Positions 30,824-40,022 of a DNA stretch of 64,000 bases are shown in pieces. The translations under genes were made by a program, and so were the position numbers. This DNA is from Geodermatophilus sp. DSM 44513 (GTDB lineage: Bacteria > Actinomycetota > Actinomycetes > Mycobacteriales > Geodermatophilaceae). The notes beneath the pieces are model-generated. The model saw only the letters and a program-made list of their open reading frames with translations. It was not told where the DNA came from and searched no databases. The stretch lies in NCBI RefSeq assembly GCF_032460525.1, contig NZ_CP135963.1, positions 806,001 to 870,000 of the forward strand, read 5' to 3'. The stretch's first letter is position 1; every line of letters begins with the position of its first letter.

Positions 30824-32449
30824 TCAGTAGGCGATCCCGAACACCCACACCGCCAGCGTCATGGTCGCCGAGGTGATCAGGACGATGCCGAGGAGGTTCA
30901 GCCACAGCCCGCCCCTCACCATCTGCGGGATGGTCACGTAGCCGGAGCCGAAGGCGATGGCGTTCGGCGGCGTGGCCACCGGGAGCATGAACGCGCAGGT
31001 GGCCGCCAGGGCCACGGGGATGGCGAGCAGCAGGGGGCTCAGCCCGAGACCGAGGGCGACACCACCGGCGACGGGCAGGAAGGTGGCCGCTGTCGCGGTG
31101 TTGCTCGTGAGCTCGGTCAGGAAGATCACCCCGCCGGCCACGGCCGCCACGAGGACCAGGACGGGCACGGTCCCCAGGGCCTCGACCTGGGTGCCGATCC
31201 AGTCCGTCAGACCCGAGTCGGAGAACTGCGAGGACAGCGCCAGGCCTCCGCCGAAGAGGAGCAGCACGCCCCACGGCAGCTTCACCGCCGAGTCCCAGTC
31301 CAGCAGCCGCACCCCCCGCCCGGCGCCGGAGGGGAGCGTGAACAGCAGCAGGCCGGCGAGCAGGGCGATGCCGGCGTCACTGATCGGCGGGGTCTCCACG
31401 AGGGCGGGCAGGAACACCCAGCTGGCCGCGGTGAGGACGAAGACCGCGAGGACGCGCTTCTCGCCGGCCGACATCGGCCCGAGCGCGTCGAGCTGGTCGC
31501 GGATCAGCCTCCGCCCGCCGGGGAGCTCGGCGATCTCCGGCTTGAACAGCACCTTCGTCAGCAGGAACCAGGCGGCCACCATCATCACCGTGGCGACCGG
31601 CACGCCGACGAGCATCCACTGCCCGAACCCGATGGTGATCCCGTGCGCCTCCTCGAGGTAGCCGGCGAGCAGCGCGTTGGGTGGGGTGCCGATCAGGGTG
31701 GCCAGGGACCCGATCGAGGCGGCGTAGGCGATGCCGAGCATCAGGCAGGTGCCGAAGTCCGATTTGATCACGGCGTCCTTCGCCTCGGCGCTCTCCGGGT
31801 CGACGTCCTGGACCGGCCCTCCCGCCGGCCCGCCGCCCGTCCGCGGTGCGTCCTCGCCCATGGTGGTCGCCAGGAGGAGCACCGAGACGCCGATGGGCAG
31901 CATCATCACGGCCGTCGCGGTGTTGGAGACCCACATGCTGAGGAAGCCGGTGGCGAGCATGAAGCCGGCGACCATGCGCACCGGCCTGGTCCCCATGACC
32001 CCGACGGTGCGCAGGGCGATGCGGCGGTGCAGGTCCCAGCGCTGCATGGCCAGGGCCAGGAAGAACCCGCCCAGGAACAGGAAGATGATGTCGTTGCCGT
32101 ACTGCGCACCGACGTCCTCGATGGGGGCGTCGCCCAGGACGGGGAAGACGACCAGTGGCAGCAGGGCGGTGGCCGGGATCGGGATGGTCTCGGTCATCCA
32201 CCACACGCCCATGAGCACGGCCGTCGCGGCGGTCAGCCGGGCGCCGTGGGCGAGGTCCTGCGGCATGACCAGGTAGACGAGCAGCGCCAGGACCAGGCCC
32301 CCGGCGAACCCGGCCCACCTGATCCGGTGGGTGCGCGGGCTGTCCGCCGGCGCCTGCTCGCCCGGGGACCGGTGGTCGGTCCCTCCCCGGCGCGGATCGG
32401 GGGCGGGGGTGCTCTCCGCGGGGCCGGGGACGGTCGGTCTCTCGCTCAC
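30824..32449 (-). CDS. SLC13/DASS family anion:sodium symporter
   Basis: 541 residues from GTG 32449, which has GGGAGGAAAC upstream; the open frame starts earlier but overlaps the next gene. After an ~45-residue polar Pro-rich N-terminus come about twelve membrane helices. Family signatures: WWMTETIPIPATALLPLVVFP, SNTATAVMMLPIG (SNT motif one), GTPPNALLAGYL, LTELTSNTATAATFLPV (SNT motif two) and FMLPVATPPNAIAFGSGYV. DASS proteins import dicarboxylates, citrate or sulfate with sodium, or exchange dicarboxylates. The substrate is not evident. It is convergent with the DUF2252 gene. Confidence 0.9.
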   Translation of the reverse strand: MSERPTVPGPAESTPAPDPRRGGTDHRSPGEQAPADSPRTHRIRWAGFAGGLVLALLVYLVMPQDLAHGARLTAATAVLMGVWWMTETIPIPATALLPLVVFPVLGDAPIEDVGAQYGNDIIFLFLGGFFLALAMQRWDLHRRIALRTVGVMGTRPVRMVAGFMLATGFLSMWVSNTATAVMMLPIGVSVLLLATTMGEDAPRTGGGPAGGPVQDVDPESAEAKDAVIKSDFGTCLMLGIAYAASIGSLATLIGTPPNALLAGYLEEAHGITIGFGQWMLVGVPVATVMMVAAWFLLTKVLFKPEIAELPGGRRLIRDQLDALGPMSAGEKRVLAVFVLTAASWVFLPALVETPPISDAGIALLAGLLLFTLPSGAGRGVRLLDWDSAVKLPWGVLLLFGGGLALSSQFSDSGLTDWIGTQVEALGTVPVLVLVAAVAGGVIFLTELTSNTATAATFLPVAGGVALGLGLSPLLLAIPVALAATCAFMLPVATPPNAIAFGSGYVTIPQMVRGGLWLNLLGIVLITSATMTLAVWVFGIAY

Positions 32450-32489
32450 GGTTTCCTCCCGGGGGACTGGCGGGTCGGCGTCCGGCACG

Positions 32490-32948
32490 TCAGGACCGTG
32501 ACTCTCGCAGCTCCCTGACCATGCCGACGTGCGGGCCGATGCCGGGCTTGTCGTAGGGGGCGGTGACCACCGTGAGGCCGAACCGCTCGTAGAAGCCGGC
32601 CGCCGTGGTGCGGGCGTGGCACCACAGCAGGTCCCCGCCGCGCTCCGCGACCGCCGCGAGGCAGGCGTCCAGCAGCAACCGGCCGACCCCGGTGCCCCGG
32701 GCCGCGGGGTCGGTCGCCATGCCGCGCAGCTGCCACGGGGCGCGGGCCGCCCGCCACGGGCAGGGGGCGGGGGAGAGGCGGACGACGCCGAGCACCCGGC
32801 CGTCGGGCGCCCGCGCGGCCAGGTGCACGGTGTCCGGGTCGTCGTCCCCCGGCCACGCGACGTCCCCAGCACCGGGCCGCAGTACGGCGCGGCGCAGGTC
32901 GTGGGTGACGTCGGCCGGGACCTCCGCGACCGTGACGGGAGTGCTCAC
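32490..32948 (-). CDS. GNAT family N-acetyltransferase
   Basis: 152 residues from GTG 32948. The acetyl-CoA-binding motif A is LRGMATDPAARGTGVGRLLLDACLA, preceded by GRVLGVVRLSPAP and followed by LLWCHARTTAAGFYERFGL, a normal GNAT core. The acceptor substrate is unknown. It lies upstream of the SLC13 gene, with 40 bases between, and the two could be cotranscribed. A tandem hairpin repeat separates it from the VWA gene upstream. Confidence 0.82.
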   Translation of the reverse strand: MSTPVTVAEVPADVTHDLRRAVLRPGAGDVAWPGDDDPDTVHLAARAPDGRVLGVVRLSPAPCPWRAARAPWQLRGMATDPAARGTGVGRLLLDACLAAVAERGGDLLWCHARTTAAGFYERFGLTVVTAPYDKPGIGPHVGMVRELRESRS

Positions 32949-32986
32949 CCGACCAGTCTCCGCGACCCCGTCCGGGTCAGCGGGCC

Positions 32987-33192
32987 CGCCGCCCCCTCCG
33001 GGTGCGCAGGGGAAGGACCTGCTCCTCCCCGGCCCTCGCGGGCTCGGGCCGGGGCCCGGGAGCAGGCCTCAACGGCTACGCCGCCCCCTCCGGGTGCGCA
33101 GGGGAAGGACCTGCTCCTCCCCGGCCCTCGCAGGCTCGGGCCGGGCCCCGGGAGCAGGCCTCAACGGCTACGCCGCCCCCTCCGGGTGCGCA
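32987..33192 (-). repeat. Two-and-a-bit 92-bp tandem repeats: 3' end of VWA gene plus hairpin
   Basis: Units start at 32987, 33079 and 33171 (period 92; the third is partial). Each unit contains the last ~30 bases of the VWA coding sequence (encoding RTRRGRRSR and the stop) and a hairpin with outer arms GGACCTGCTCC and GGAGCAGGCC at 33015-33068 and 33107-33160. Only the partial unit is inside the live gene. Units one and two are nearly identical. This is a tandem duplication of a gene end and its putative terminator. Confidence 0.85.
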
Positions 33193-35146
33193 GGTAATCG
33201 GCCACCACGTACTCACCCAGCCGGTCGGCGTCGGGCTGGAACACCCGCCCGCCGGCCCGCTGGGTGATGTCGTGCACGAAGTGCACCAGCCCGGGCTCGG
33301 GGTCCAGGGCGAACACGTTGACCGTCGCGCCCGTGCGCGCGACGCGCTCCACCTCCGCGACGGTGCGGGCGATCGTCTCCGGCATCGGCGGCCAGCAGAA
33401 GAACGGCGTCCCGTCGTCCTCCAGGTGGGCGGTCGGCTCGCCGTCGGTGACCACCAGCACCACCGGCTCGGCGTCGTGGTGCCGGGCGAGGAACCGGCGG
33501 GCCAGGATCAGCCCGTGCTGCAGGTTGGTGCCCTGCAGCGTGTCCACGCTGAGCTCCGCGAGGGTCTCCGGGCGCAGCACCTGGGCGGTGGAGGAGAACC
33601 CGATGATCTGGATGGCGTCCTGGGGGAAGCGGGTGGTGACCAGCGAGTGCAGCGCCATCGCCGTCGACTTGGCCGCGCCCCACGTGCCGCGCAGCGCCAT
33701 CGAGTAGGACAGGTCGACCAGCAGCGCCACGGCCGCGCCGGTGCGCCGCTCGGTCTCCACGACCTCGAAGTCCTCGACGGCGATCCGCACCCGGTGGTCG
33801 TCGTCCGCCCGCGGCACGTGCGCGGTGCGCAGGACGGCGTTCTTCACCGTCCGGACGACGTCCAGCGGCTGCTCGTCACCGAACCGCCACTCCCGCGAGC
33901 TGCCGGTGAGCTCCCCGGCCGCGCCGGCGTCGGCGACGTCGTGCTCGCCGCGGCCGGTCGCGTCCAGCTGGGCGAACACCCGGCGCAGCGCGGTCGCCCC
34001 GAGCCGCCGCACCGCCTTGGGGGACAGCTCGAGGCGGCCGTCGGAGCGGTTGAGGTAGCCCTGCCGCTCCAGCTCGCGCTCCATCTGGCGCAGCGCGGCC
34101 AGGTCGTCGACGGCCGGCCGGCCCAGCGCGCGCTCCAGCAGCTCCTCGTCCACGTCGGCCATCGAGGCGCCGGCGTAGCCCTGGGAGAGCTGGTTGGACA
34201 GCGCCTCCAGGTCGGCGAGCTCGGCGACCGCACTGGTGGCGTCACCCAGACCCAGGGACTGCTCGCCGTCGGGCACCTGCCCGCGCTGACCCCAGGGGAG
34301 GTCCGGCCGGGCCTGACGCAGGGCGTCCTGCAGGTGGGCCATCTCGCTGGCCAGCCCCATGTCCTGCATCGTCTGGGCCATCAGGTCGGCGAGCTCCGCG
34401 CGCTGCTCGGGCGACAGGCCGGCCATCATCCGCTCCTGCGCGGCGGCCCGGCGGGCCAGGGAGTCGATCAGCTCCTCCACCGACTGCGGGTCGTCCGGGA
34501 AGAACTGCCCGTGCTTCTCCATGAAGTCGCGGAACCGCTCGTCGGTGTCCTCGCCGCGGTTGTGCGCGTCCACGAGCGCGGACAGGTCGGCCACCATGTC
34601 CTTGACGGCCTGCATGTCGCCGGCGCCGGCGTTCTGCAGGGCCTGCTTCATCGACGCGAAGGAGCTGTCCAGCACCTCGCGGCGCAGCAGGTCCTGGATC
34701 TGCTCGTAGGCCGCCCGCGCCTCGGCCGAGCGCCAGTCGTACTCCTTCAGCGCCCGGACGGCGCCCGCGGTGTCCTCCGGCAGCGCGTCGAGCTCGGCCT
34801 CCTTGAGCCGGGCCATGTCGTCCGGGTCGGGGAACAGCTCCCGCCGCTCGGCCTCCACGGCGCGGTCCAGCAGCTCGCGGACCTCCTCCAGCGTGCCGTC
34901 CATCCGCCCCGCGTTGCGCGCCTGGCGCAGCCGCTCGCGCACCGACCGGCGCAGCTCGTCCAGGCCGCGGCGGCCGTCCATGCCACGGCGCAGCAGCTCC
35001 CGCAGCGCCTCCCGCACGCCGCTGCCGCCGAGCACCGAGTCACCGATCTCGTCGACCGCGCTGCCCAGGTCGTAGGGCGGGGCGAGCGGGTCCGGCCCGC
35101 CCCGCCAGCGCCCGTACCGGTGGCCCCGCCCGGGCCGCCTCACCAC
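33161..35146 (-). CDS. VWA (von Willebrand factor A) domain protein, MoxR partner
   Basis: 661 residues. The first ~430 residues are charged and helical (LREALRELLRRGMDGRRGLDEL, SPEQRAELADLMAQTMQDMGL). The VWA domain follows: ALLVDLSYSMALRG is a DxSxS MIDAS metal site, with IIGFSSTAQVL, GTNLQHGLILARRFL and VVLVVTDGEPTAHLEDD behind it. It ends in a basic tail RTRRGRRSR. It lies one base after a MoxR-type AAA ATPase gene, and such AAA/VWA pairs assemble or load metals into target complexes (chelatase-like). No cofactor or target gene is nearby, so the role is unknown. Its 3' end has been duplicated in tandem. Confidence 0.85.
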   Translation of the reverse strand: MVRRPGRGHRYGRWRGGPDPLAPPYDLGSAVDEIGDSVLGGSGVREALRELLRRGMDGRRGLDELRRSVRERLRQARNAGRMDGTLEEVRELLDRAVEAERRELFPDPDDMARLKEAELDALPEDTAGAVRALKEYDWRSAEARAAYEQIQDLLRREVLDSSFASMKQALQNAGAGDMQAVKDMVADLSALVDAHNRGEDTDERFRDFMEKHGQFFPDDPQSVEELIDSLARRAAAQERMMAGLSPEQRAELADLMAQTMQDMGLASEMAHLQDALRQARPDLPWGQRGQVPDGEQSLGLGDATSAVAELADLEALSNQLSQGYAGASMADVDEELLERALGRPAVDDLAALRQMERELERQGYLNRSDGRLELSPKAVRRLGATALRRVFAQLDATGRGEHDVADAGAAGELTGSSREWRFGDEQPLDVVRTVKNAVLRTAHVPRADDDHRVRIAVEDFEVVETERRTGAAVALLVDLSYSMALRGTWGAAKSTAMALHSLVTTRFPQDAIQIIGFSSTAQVLRPETLAELSVDTLQGTNLQHGLILARRFLARHHDAEPVVLVVTDGEPTAHLEDDGTPFFCWPPMPETIARTVAEVERVARTGATVNVFALDPEPGLVHFVHDITQRAGGRVFQPDADRLGEYVVADYLRTRRGRRSR

Positions 35147-35147
35147 G

Positions 35148-36611
35148 TCATGCCCCGTACACGGTGCGGGCGCCGTCGGTGTCCTTGGCCAGCCGGCGGG
35201 TGAGGTAGAGGCCCTCGAGGGCGAACTCCACCGCCGCGGCGGCCTGCTCGGCGGACTGCTCGCCCTCCGGGACGCCGAGGCGGCCGAGCAGCTCGGCGAG
35301 CTTGGGGATGGTGCCCAGCTGGCCCAGCAGTGCGGCAGCGGGCACCAGCTCCCCGGACTCCACGGTCTCCCCGCCGGTGAAGTGCTCCTGCAGGCCGGTC
35401 AGGTCCAGCCCGGCGCAGCGCGCGCGGAAGGTCTGCGCGGTCGCCTGGCGCAGCAGGTGCTCCAGGACCTCCGTCTCCCGCTCGTCGTCGGGGTCGGAGC
35501 CGGAGTCGGCGAACTCGACCTTGCCGCGGCTGGCCGGGACGATGCCGGGCAGGTCCACCACCCGGGCGACCGGACGCGTCTCCCCGGCCACGGCGGCCCG
35601 GCGGACGGCGGAGGCGGCCACCGTCTCCAGCCCGGCGATGGCGAAGCGGGCGCTGACCCCGGAGCGCTGGTCGACGTGGCTGGAGTCGCGCACCAGCCGG
35701 GTGAACCGGGCGACGATCTCCACCAGGTGCTCGGGCACCAGCGGCTGCTCCACCATGCCGTCGCCGAGCCAGCTGGTGTCGGCCTCCTGGTCGAGCAGGC
35801 GCACCTCGTCGACCAGCTCGATCGGGTAGTGGGTGCGCACCTCGGCGCCGAAGCGGTCCTTGAGCGGGGTGATGATCCGGCCGCGGTTGGTGTAGTCCTC
35901 GGGGTTGGCGCTGGCGACCAGCAGCAGGTCCAGCGGCAGCCGCACCCGGTAGCCGCGGATCTGGATGTCGCGCTCCTCGAGCACGTTCAGCAGCGCCACC
36001 TGGATGCGCTCGGCGAGGTCGGGCAGCTCGTTGACGCTGAAGATGCCGCGGTTGGTGCGCGGCACCAGGCCGTAGTGCACCGTCTCGGGGTCGCCCAGGG
36101 TGCGCCCCTCGGCGACCTTGATCGGGTCGACGTCGCCGATCAGGTCGCCGACGCTGGTGTCCGGGGTGGCCAGCTTCTCGCCGAAGCGCTCGCTGCGGTG
36201 CAGCCAGCCGACCGGGGTGGCGTCGCCGTGCTCGGCGATCTGCCGGTGCGCCCACACGCTGATCGGGGCCAGCGGGTGCTCGTTGAGCTCGCTGCCGACC
36301 AGCACCGGCGTCCACTCGTCGAGCAGGCCGACCAGGGTGCGGATCAGCCGGGTCTTGCCCTGGCCGCGCTCGCCGAGCAGCACCAGGTCGTGGCCGGCGA
36401 TGAGGGCGCGCTCGACCTCCGGGACGACGGTGTCCTCGAAGCCGACGATGCCGGGGAGGGTGGGCTCGCCGGCGGCCAGGCGGGCGAGCAGGTTGGCGCG
36501 GATCTCGGCCTTGACCGGCCGGGGGGTGGCCCCGCTGTCGCGGAGCGCGCCCAGGGTCGTGGGTGCGGGGGGAGCGGAGGCGGGAACGCCGGGGTCCGTC
36601 ACCCCCGCCAC
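35148..36611 (-). CDS. MoxR/Mg-chelatase-like AAA+ ATPase
   Basis: 487 residues from GTG 36611 (GTG 36602 also possible). Walker A is LLGERGQGKTRLIRTLVG, and RGIFSVNELPDLAERIQVALLNVLEE is the Walker B/helix-2 insert region, where NEL replaces the usual DEI/DEA. VASANPEDYTNRGRIITPLKDRFG is sensor 1 plus Arg finger. These features match the chelatase I-subunit/MoxR branch. The C-terminal third is helical with no clear domain. It would power conformational change of a substrate through the VWA protein encoded immediately downstream (the start is one base after this stop). Divergent from ilvA. Confidence 0.87.
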   Translation of the reverse strand: MAGVTDPGVPASAPPAPTTLGALRDSGATPRPVKAEIRANLLARLAAGEPTLPGIVGFEDTVVPEVERALIAGHDLVLLGERGQGKTRLIRTLVGLLDEWTPVLVGSELNEHPLAPISVWAHRQIAEHGDATPVGWLHRSERFGEKLATPDTSVGDLIGDVDPIKVAEGRTLGDPETVHYGLVPRTNRGIFSVNELPDLAERIQVALLNVLEERDIQIRGYRVRLPLDLLLVASANPEDYTNRGRIITPLKDRFGAEVRTHYPIELVDEVRLLDQEADTSWLGDGMVEQPLVPEHLVEIVARFTRLVRDSSHVDQRSGVSARFAIAGLETVAASAVRRAAVAGETRPVARVVDLPGIVPASRGKVEFADSGSDPDDERETEVLEHLLRQATAQTFRARCAGLDLTGLQEHFTGGETVESGELVPAAALLGQLGTIPKLAELLGRLGVPEGEQSAEQAAAAVEFALEGLYLTRRLAKDTDGARTVYGA

Positions 36612-36685
36612 GGTACGACGCCACCGGCCGCGCGGGCACCCGTCGGTCGCTGCCGCGCGGAGCCCGCTCCTGGGAGGATCGGCGC

Positions 36686-37924
36686 ATGGTGGCTGGCGAG
36701 GTGCGTCGGGACGGCGTCGGTCTGGTGGGCGGATCCGACGTCGAGGCCGCGGCGGCGCTGCTGGACGGCGTCGTCCGCCGCACGCCGCTGGAGCACTCCC
36801 GCGCGCTGGCCGACCGGGTCGGCGGGCCGGTCTGGCTCAAGTGCGAGAACCTGCAGCGCACCGGCTCGTTCAAGATCCGCGGCGCCTACACCCGGCTGGC
36901 GCGGCTGTCGGCGGCCGAGCGGGAGCAGGGCGTGGTCGCGGCCAGCGCCGGCAACCACGCGCAGGGGGTGGCCCTGGCCGCGCAGCTGCTCGGCATCCGG
37001 GCGACGGTGTTCATGCCGGAGAGCGCGCCGCTGCCCAAGGTGGCCGCCACCCGCGGCTACGGCGCCGAGGCGCTGCTCGGCGGCGACTCGCTCACCGACG
37101 CCCTGGCCGCGGCCGCGGAGCACGCGCAGCGCACCGGCGCGGTGTTCATCCACCCGTTCGACCACCCGGACGTCATCGCCGGGCAGGGGACGGTCGGGCT
37201 GGAGGTCGTCGAGCAGTGCCCCGACGTGGCCACCGTGGTCGTGTGCACCGGCGGCGGGGGCCTGGTGTCCGGCGTCGCGGCGGCGGTCAAGGCCCGCCGT
37301 CCGCACGCCCGGGTGGTCGCCGTGCAGGCCGCCGCCGCCGCGGCCTTCCCCGGGTCGTTGGCCGCCGGGCGGCCCGTGCCGCTGGCGGCGATGACGACGA
37401 TGGCCGACGGGATCGCCGTGGGGGCGCCGGGGGAGCTGACCCTCGGCCACGTCCGCGACCTGGTCGACGAGGTGCGCACGGTCAGCGAGGAGGACCTCTC
37501 CCGGGCGCTGCTGTTGTGCCTGGAGCGGGCCAAGCTCGTCGTCGAGCCGGCCGGGGTGGCCGCGGTCGCCGCCGTGCTCGCCGACCCGGCCGCGTTCCCG
37601 CCGCCCGTGGTGGCCGTGGTGTCCGGCGGGAACATCGACCCCGTGCTGCTGCTCAAGGTCGTGCAGCACGGCATGGCCGCGGCCGGGCGCTACCTGTCGC
37701 TGCGGCTGCGGGTCCCCGACCGGCCGGGGTCGCTGGCCGCGGTGCTGGCCGAGCTGGCCGCGGCCGGGGCCAACGTGCTGGAGGTCGAGCACGAGCGCAC
37801 CGGCACCCGCCTGGGCCTGGGCGAGGTGGAGGTGTTCGTCGTCCTGGAGACCCGCGGCCCGCAGCACGCCGAGGAACTGCTCGCCCGGCTGGACCGGGCC
37901 GGGTACACGGTCAGCGCCGGCTGA
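36686..37924 (+). CDS. ilvA: Threonine ammonia-lyase (threonine dehydratase) with ACT domain
   Basis: 412 residues from ATG 36686, with GGGAGGATC upstream. The PLP-dependent enzyme converts threonine to 2-oxobutyrate. PLP Lys63 lies in TGSFKIRGAY; SAGNHAQGVALAA, VVCTGGGGLVSG (phosphate-binding Gly loop) and VVSGGNIDPVLLL are typical. A single ACT-like domain (about 336-412; RLRVPDRPGSLAAVLAEL) follows, as in many actinobacterial IlvA/TdcB-type enzymes. No other branched-chain gene is adjacent, so a biosynthetic and a catabolic role cannot be separated. A hairpin repeat follows the stop by four bases. Confidence 0.9.
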   Translation: MVAGEVRRDGVGLVGGSDVEAAAALLDGVVRRTPLEHSRALADRVGGPVWLKCENLQRTGSFKIRGAYTRLARLSAAEREQGVVAASAGNHAQGVALAAQLLGIRATVFMPESAPLPKVAATRGYGAEALLGGDSLTDALAAAAEHAQRTGAVFIHPFDHPDVIAGQGTVGLEVVEQCPDVATVVVCTGGGGLVSGVAAAVKARRPHARVVAVQAAAAAAFPGSLAAGRPVPLAAMTTMADGIAVGAPGELTLGHVRDLVDEVRTVSEEDLSRALLLCLERAKLVVEPAGVAAVAAVLADPAAFPPPVVAVVSGGNIDPVLLLKVVQHGMAAAGRYLSLRLRVPDRPGSLAAVLAELAAAGANVLEVEHERTGTRLGLGEVEVFVVLETRGPQHAEELLARLDRAGYTVSAG

Positions 37925-37928
37925 GAGA

Positions 37929-37984
37929 GGACCCCTCTGCCCCCCACCGCTCACATGCTCGCGGCGGGCCCCTGCAGAGGGGCC
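37929..37984 (+). repeat. Dispersed hairpin copy C
   Basis: The outer arms GGACCCCTCTG and CAGAGGGGCC pair fully; the interior is CGCTCACATGCTCGCGG. It lies four bases after the threonine dehydratase stop and 47 bases before the ABC transporter start, so it probably separates two transcription units on the same strand. Confidence 0.75.
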
Positions 37985-38031
37985 GGGCGGTCGGCCGGGG
38001 AGTGTCCTCCCGGGGCGATAGCTTCCCGGCC

Positions 38032-39033
38032 ATGGGAGACGCGGTGGTCGTCGAGGGCCTGGTGAAGCGCTTCGGCGCGACCACGGCCCTGGACGGGGTG
38101 GACCTGACCGTGCCGGAGGGCTCCGTCCTCGGGCTGCTCGGTCCCAACGGTGCCGGCAAGACGACGGTGGTGCGCATCCTCACCACCCTGCTGCGGGCCG
38201 ACGCGGGACGGGCGGAGGTCGCCGGCCTCGACGTGGTGGCCGACGCCGACGCGGTGCGCGCCGCCATCGGGCTGACCGGCCAGTACGCCGCGGTCGACGA
38301 GTACCTCACCGGGTCCGAGAACCTGGAGATGGTGGGCCGGCTCTACCGGCTGGGCCGGCGCGAGGCGCGGACGCGGGCCGGCGAGCTCCTGGAGCGCTTC
38401 GACCTCACCGGGGCGGCCGACCGGCCGGCCAGGACCTACTCCGGGGGCATGCGCCGGCGACTGGACATCGCCGCCTCACTCATCGCCCGGCCCCGGATCC
38501 TCTTCCTCGACGAGCCGACCACCGGCCTGGACCCGCGCAGCCGGCTGGGCATGTGGGAGTTCATCGCCGACCTCACCGACGGCGGGACGACGATCCTGCT
38601 CACCACCCAGTACCTGGAGGAGGCCGACCGGCTGGCCGACCGGATGGTCGTGATCGACCGGGGCCGGGTGATCGCCCGCGGCACCGCCGACGAGCTCAAG
38701 GACCAGGTGGGCGGCCAACGGCTGGAGCTCACCGTGCGCGACGCCGCCGACCTGGCCGAGGCCGCGCGCCGGCTGCGCCCGCTCGGGGTCGACGAGCCGC
38801 GCTGGGACGGGTCGACGCGGCGGCTGTCCCTGCCGGTCAGCGGCGGCACCGACGCCCTCGCCGAGGCCCTCCGGGAGCTGGCCGCGGCCGGCGTCGAGGT
38901 GCTCGACGTCGGGTTGCGCCGCCCCGACCTGGACGACGTGTTCCTCACCCTCACCGGCCACGCCGCCGAGGACGACGACGGGACGGCCGCCGGCGCGTCC
39001 ACCGAGACGGTCCCCGCGGGAGGTGCCCGGTGA
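38032..39033 (+). CDS. ABC transporter ATP-binding protein, DrrA type
   Basis: 333 residues from ATG 38032. Walker A GPNGAGKTTVVRIL, signature YSGGMRRRLDIAASL, Walker B ILFLDEPTTGLDP and H-loop region LTTQYLEEADRLADR. The C-terminal ~110 residues carry the DrrA-type extension (GQRLELTVRDAADLAEAARRL ... DLDDVFLTLTGHAAEDD). It powers an ABC-2 exporter for drugs or lipids together with the downstream permease, whose GTG overlaps this stop (GTGA). Substrate unknown. Confidence 0.92.
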   Translation: MGDAVVVEGLVKRFGATTALDGVDLTVPEGSVLGLLGPNGAGKTTVVRILTTLLRADAGRAEVAGLDVVADADAVRAAIGLTGQYAAVDEYLTGSENLEMVGRLYRLGRREARTRAGELLERFDLTGAADRPARTYSGGMRRRLDIAASLIARPRILFLDEPTTGLDPRSRLGMWEFIADLTDGGTTILLTTQYLEEADRLADRMVVIDRGRVIARGTADELKDQVGGQRLELTVRDAADLAEAARRLRPLGVDEPRWDGSTRRLSLPVSGGTDALAEALRELAAAGVEVLDVGLRRPDLDDVFLTLTGHAAEDDDGTAAGASTETVPAGGAR

Positions 39034-39839
39034 GCTCGCTGGCGGCGACGCTGGCCGACAGCGCGGTCATCACCAAGCGCAACCTGATCAAGGTGCGGCG
39101 GGTGCCCGACCTGATCGTCTTCGCGACGCTGTCGCCGATCATGTTCGTGCTGCTGTTCCGCTACGTGTTCGGCGGCGCCATCGGCGGCCTGCCGCCCGGC
39201 GTCTCCTACGCGGAGTTCCTGCTCCCGGGCATCTTCGCCCAGACGGTCGTCTTCGGGTCGACCACGACCGGCGCGAGCATCGCGGAGGACCTGCAGAAGG
39301 GGCTCGTCGACCGGTTCCGGTCCCTGCCGATGGCCCGCTCGGCGGTCCTGGTGGGGCGCACGGTCGCCGACCTGGGGCTCAACGCCATCTCCATCGCGGT
39401 CATGGCGCTGACCGGCCTGGTGGTCGGGTGGCGGATCAACTCGTCGTTCGGCGAGGCCGTCGGCGGCTTCCTGGTGCTGCTGGTGTTCGCCTACGCCGTC
39501 TCGTGGCTGATGGCGGTGGTCGGGCTGCTCGTCCGGACGCCGGAGGTGGTCAACAACGCCAGCTTCATCGTGATCTTCCCGCTGACCTTCGTGGCCAACA
39601 CCTTCGTGCCACTGGAGACCTTCCCGTCGGTGCTGCGCACGTTCGCCGAGTGGAACCCGGTGTCCGCGGTGACGCTGGCCTCGCGGGAGCTGTTCGGCAA
39701 CGTGCCGCCCGGCTACCCGGTGCCCGACGTGTGGGCGCTGCAGAACCCGGTCCTCTACACGCTGCTGTGGACCGCGCTCATCCTCGCCGTCTTCGTGCCG
39801 CTGTCGGTGCGCCTCTACCAGCGGACCACGACGCGATGA
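39030..39839 (+). CDS. ABC-2 type permease, DrrB type
   Basis: 269 residues from GTG 39030. An N-terminal amphipathic segment (VITKRNLIKVRRVPD) is followed by six membrane helices; FLLPGIFAQTVVFGSTTTGASIAEDLQKGLVDRFRSLPMARSAVLVGR is the long conserved ABC-2 loop region, and FVPLETFPSVLRTFAEWNPVSAV is the typical loop before the last helix. It forms the membrane channel with the DrrA-like ATPase. The gene is translationally coupled to it. Confidence 0.9.
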   Translation: MSSLAATLADSAVITKRNLIKVRRVPDLIVFATLSPIMFVLLFRYVFGGAIGGLPPGVSYAEFLLPGIFAQTVVFGSTTTGASIAEDLQKGLVDRFRSLPMARSAVLVGRTVADLGLNAISIAVMALTGLVVGWRINSSFGEAVGGFLVLLVFAYAVSWLMAVVGLLVRTPEVVNNASFIVIFPLTFVANTFVPLETFPSVLRTFAEWNPVSAVTLASRELFGNVPPGYPVPDVWALQNPVLYTLLWTALILAVFVPLSVRLYQRTTTR

Positions 39840-39922
39840 CATCGTCGGCCTACCGGCCGACACCGCGGCCAGGACCTGTCCCCGGCGCGCGTTGAGCCCC
39901 ACCGTCGCACCCGCCGGCAGAA

Positions 39923-39976
39923 GGACCCCCTGCCCCCCACCGCTCGCACGCTCACGGTGGGCCCCTGCAGGGGGCC
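39923..39976 (+). repeat. Dispersed hairpin copy D
   Basis: The outer arms GGACCCCCTG and CAGGGGGCC pair fully; the interior is CCACCGCTCGCACGCTCACGGTGG with its own perfect-ish inner stem. It lies 84 bases after the permease stop and 47 before the M3 peptidase start. Confidence 0.75.
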
Positions 39977-40022
39977 TGGGCCCGCCGACGGGCACGACAC
40001 CTCAGTGACACAGTGGGCGGCG

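Noticed and set aside
32987..33192. CRISPR-like direct repeats
   Set aside because: There are only two full units with no spacers and a period of 92 bp; the units contain a gene end and a hairpin. No CRISPR array or cas gene was seen anywhere in the window.
33161..36611. Magnesium or cobalt chelatase call for the MoxR/VWA pair
   Set aside because: No porphyrin or cobalamin gene and no large H/CobN-type subunit is nearby; the general MoxR/VWA description is safer.
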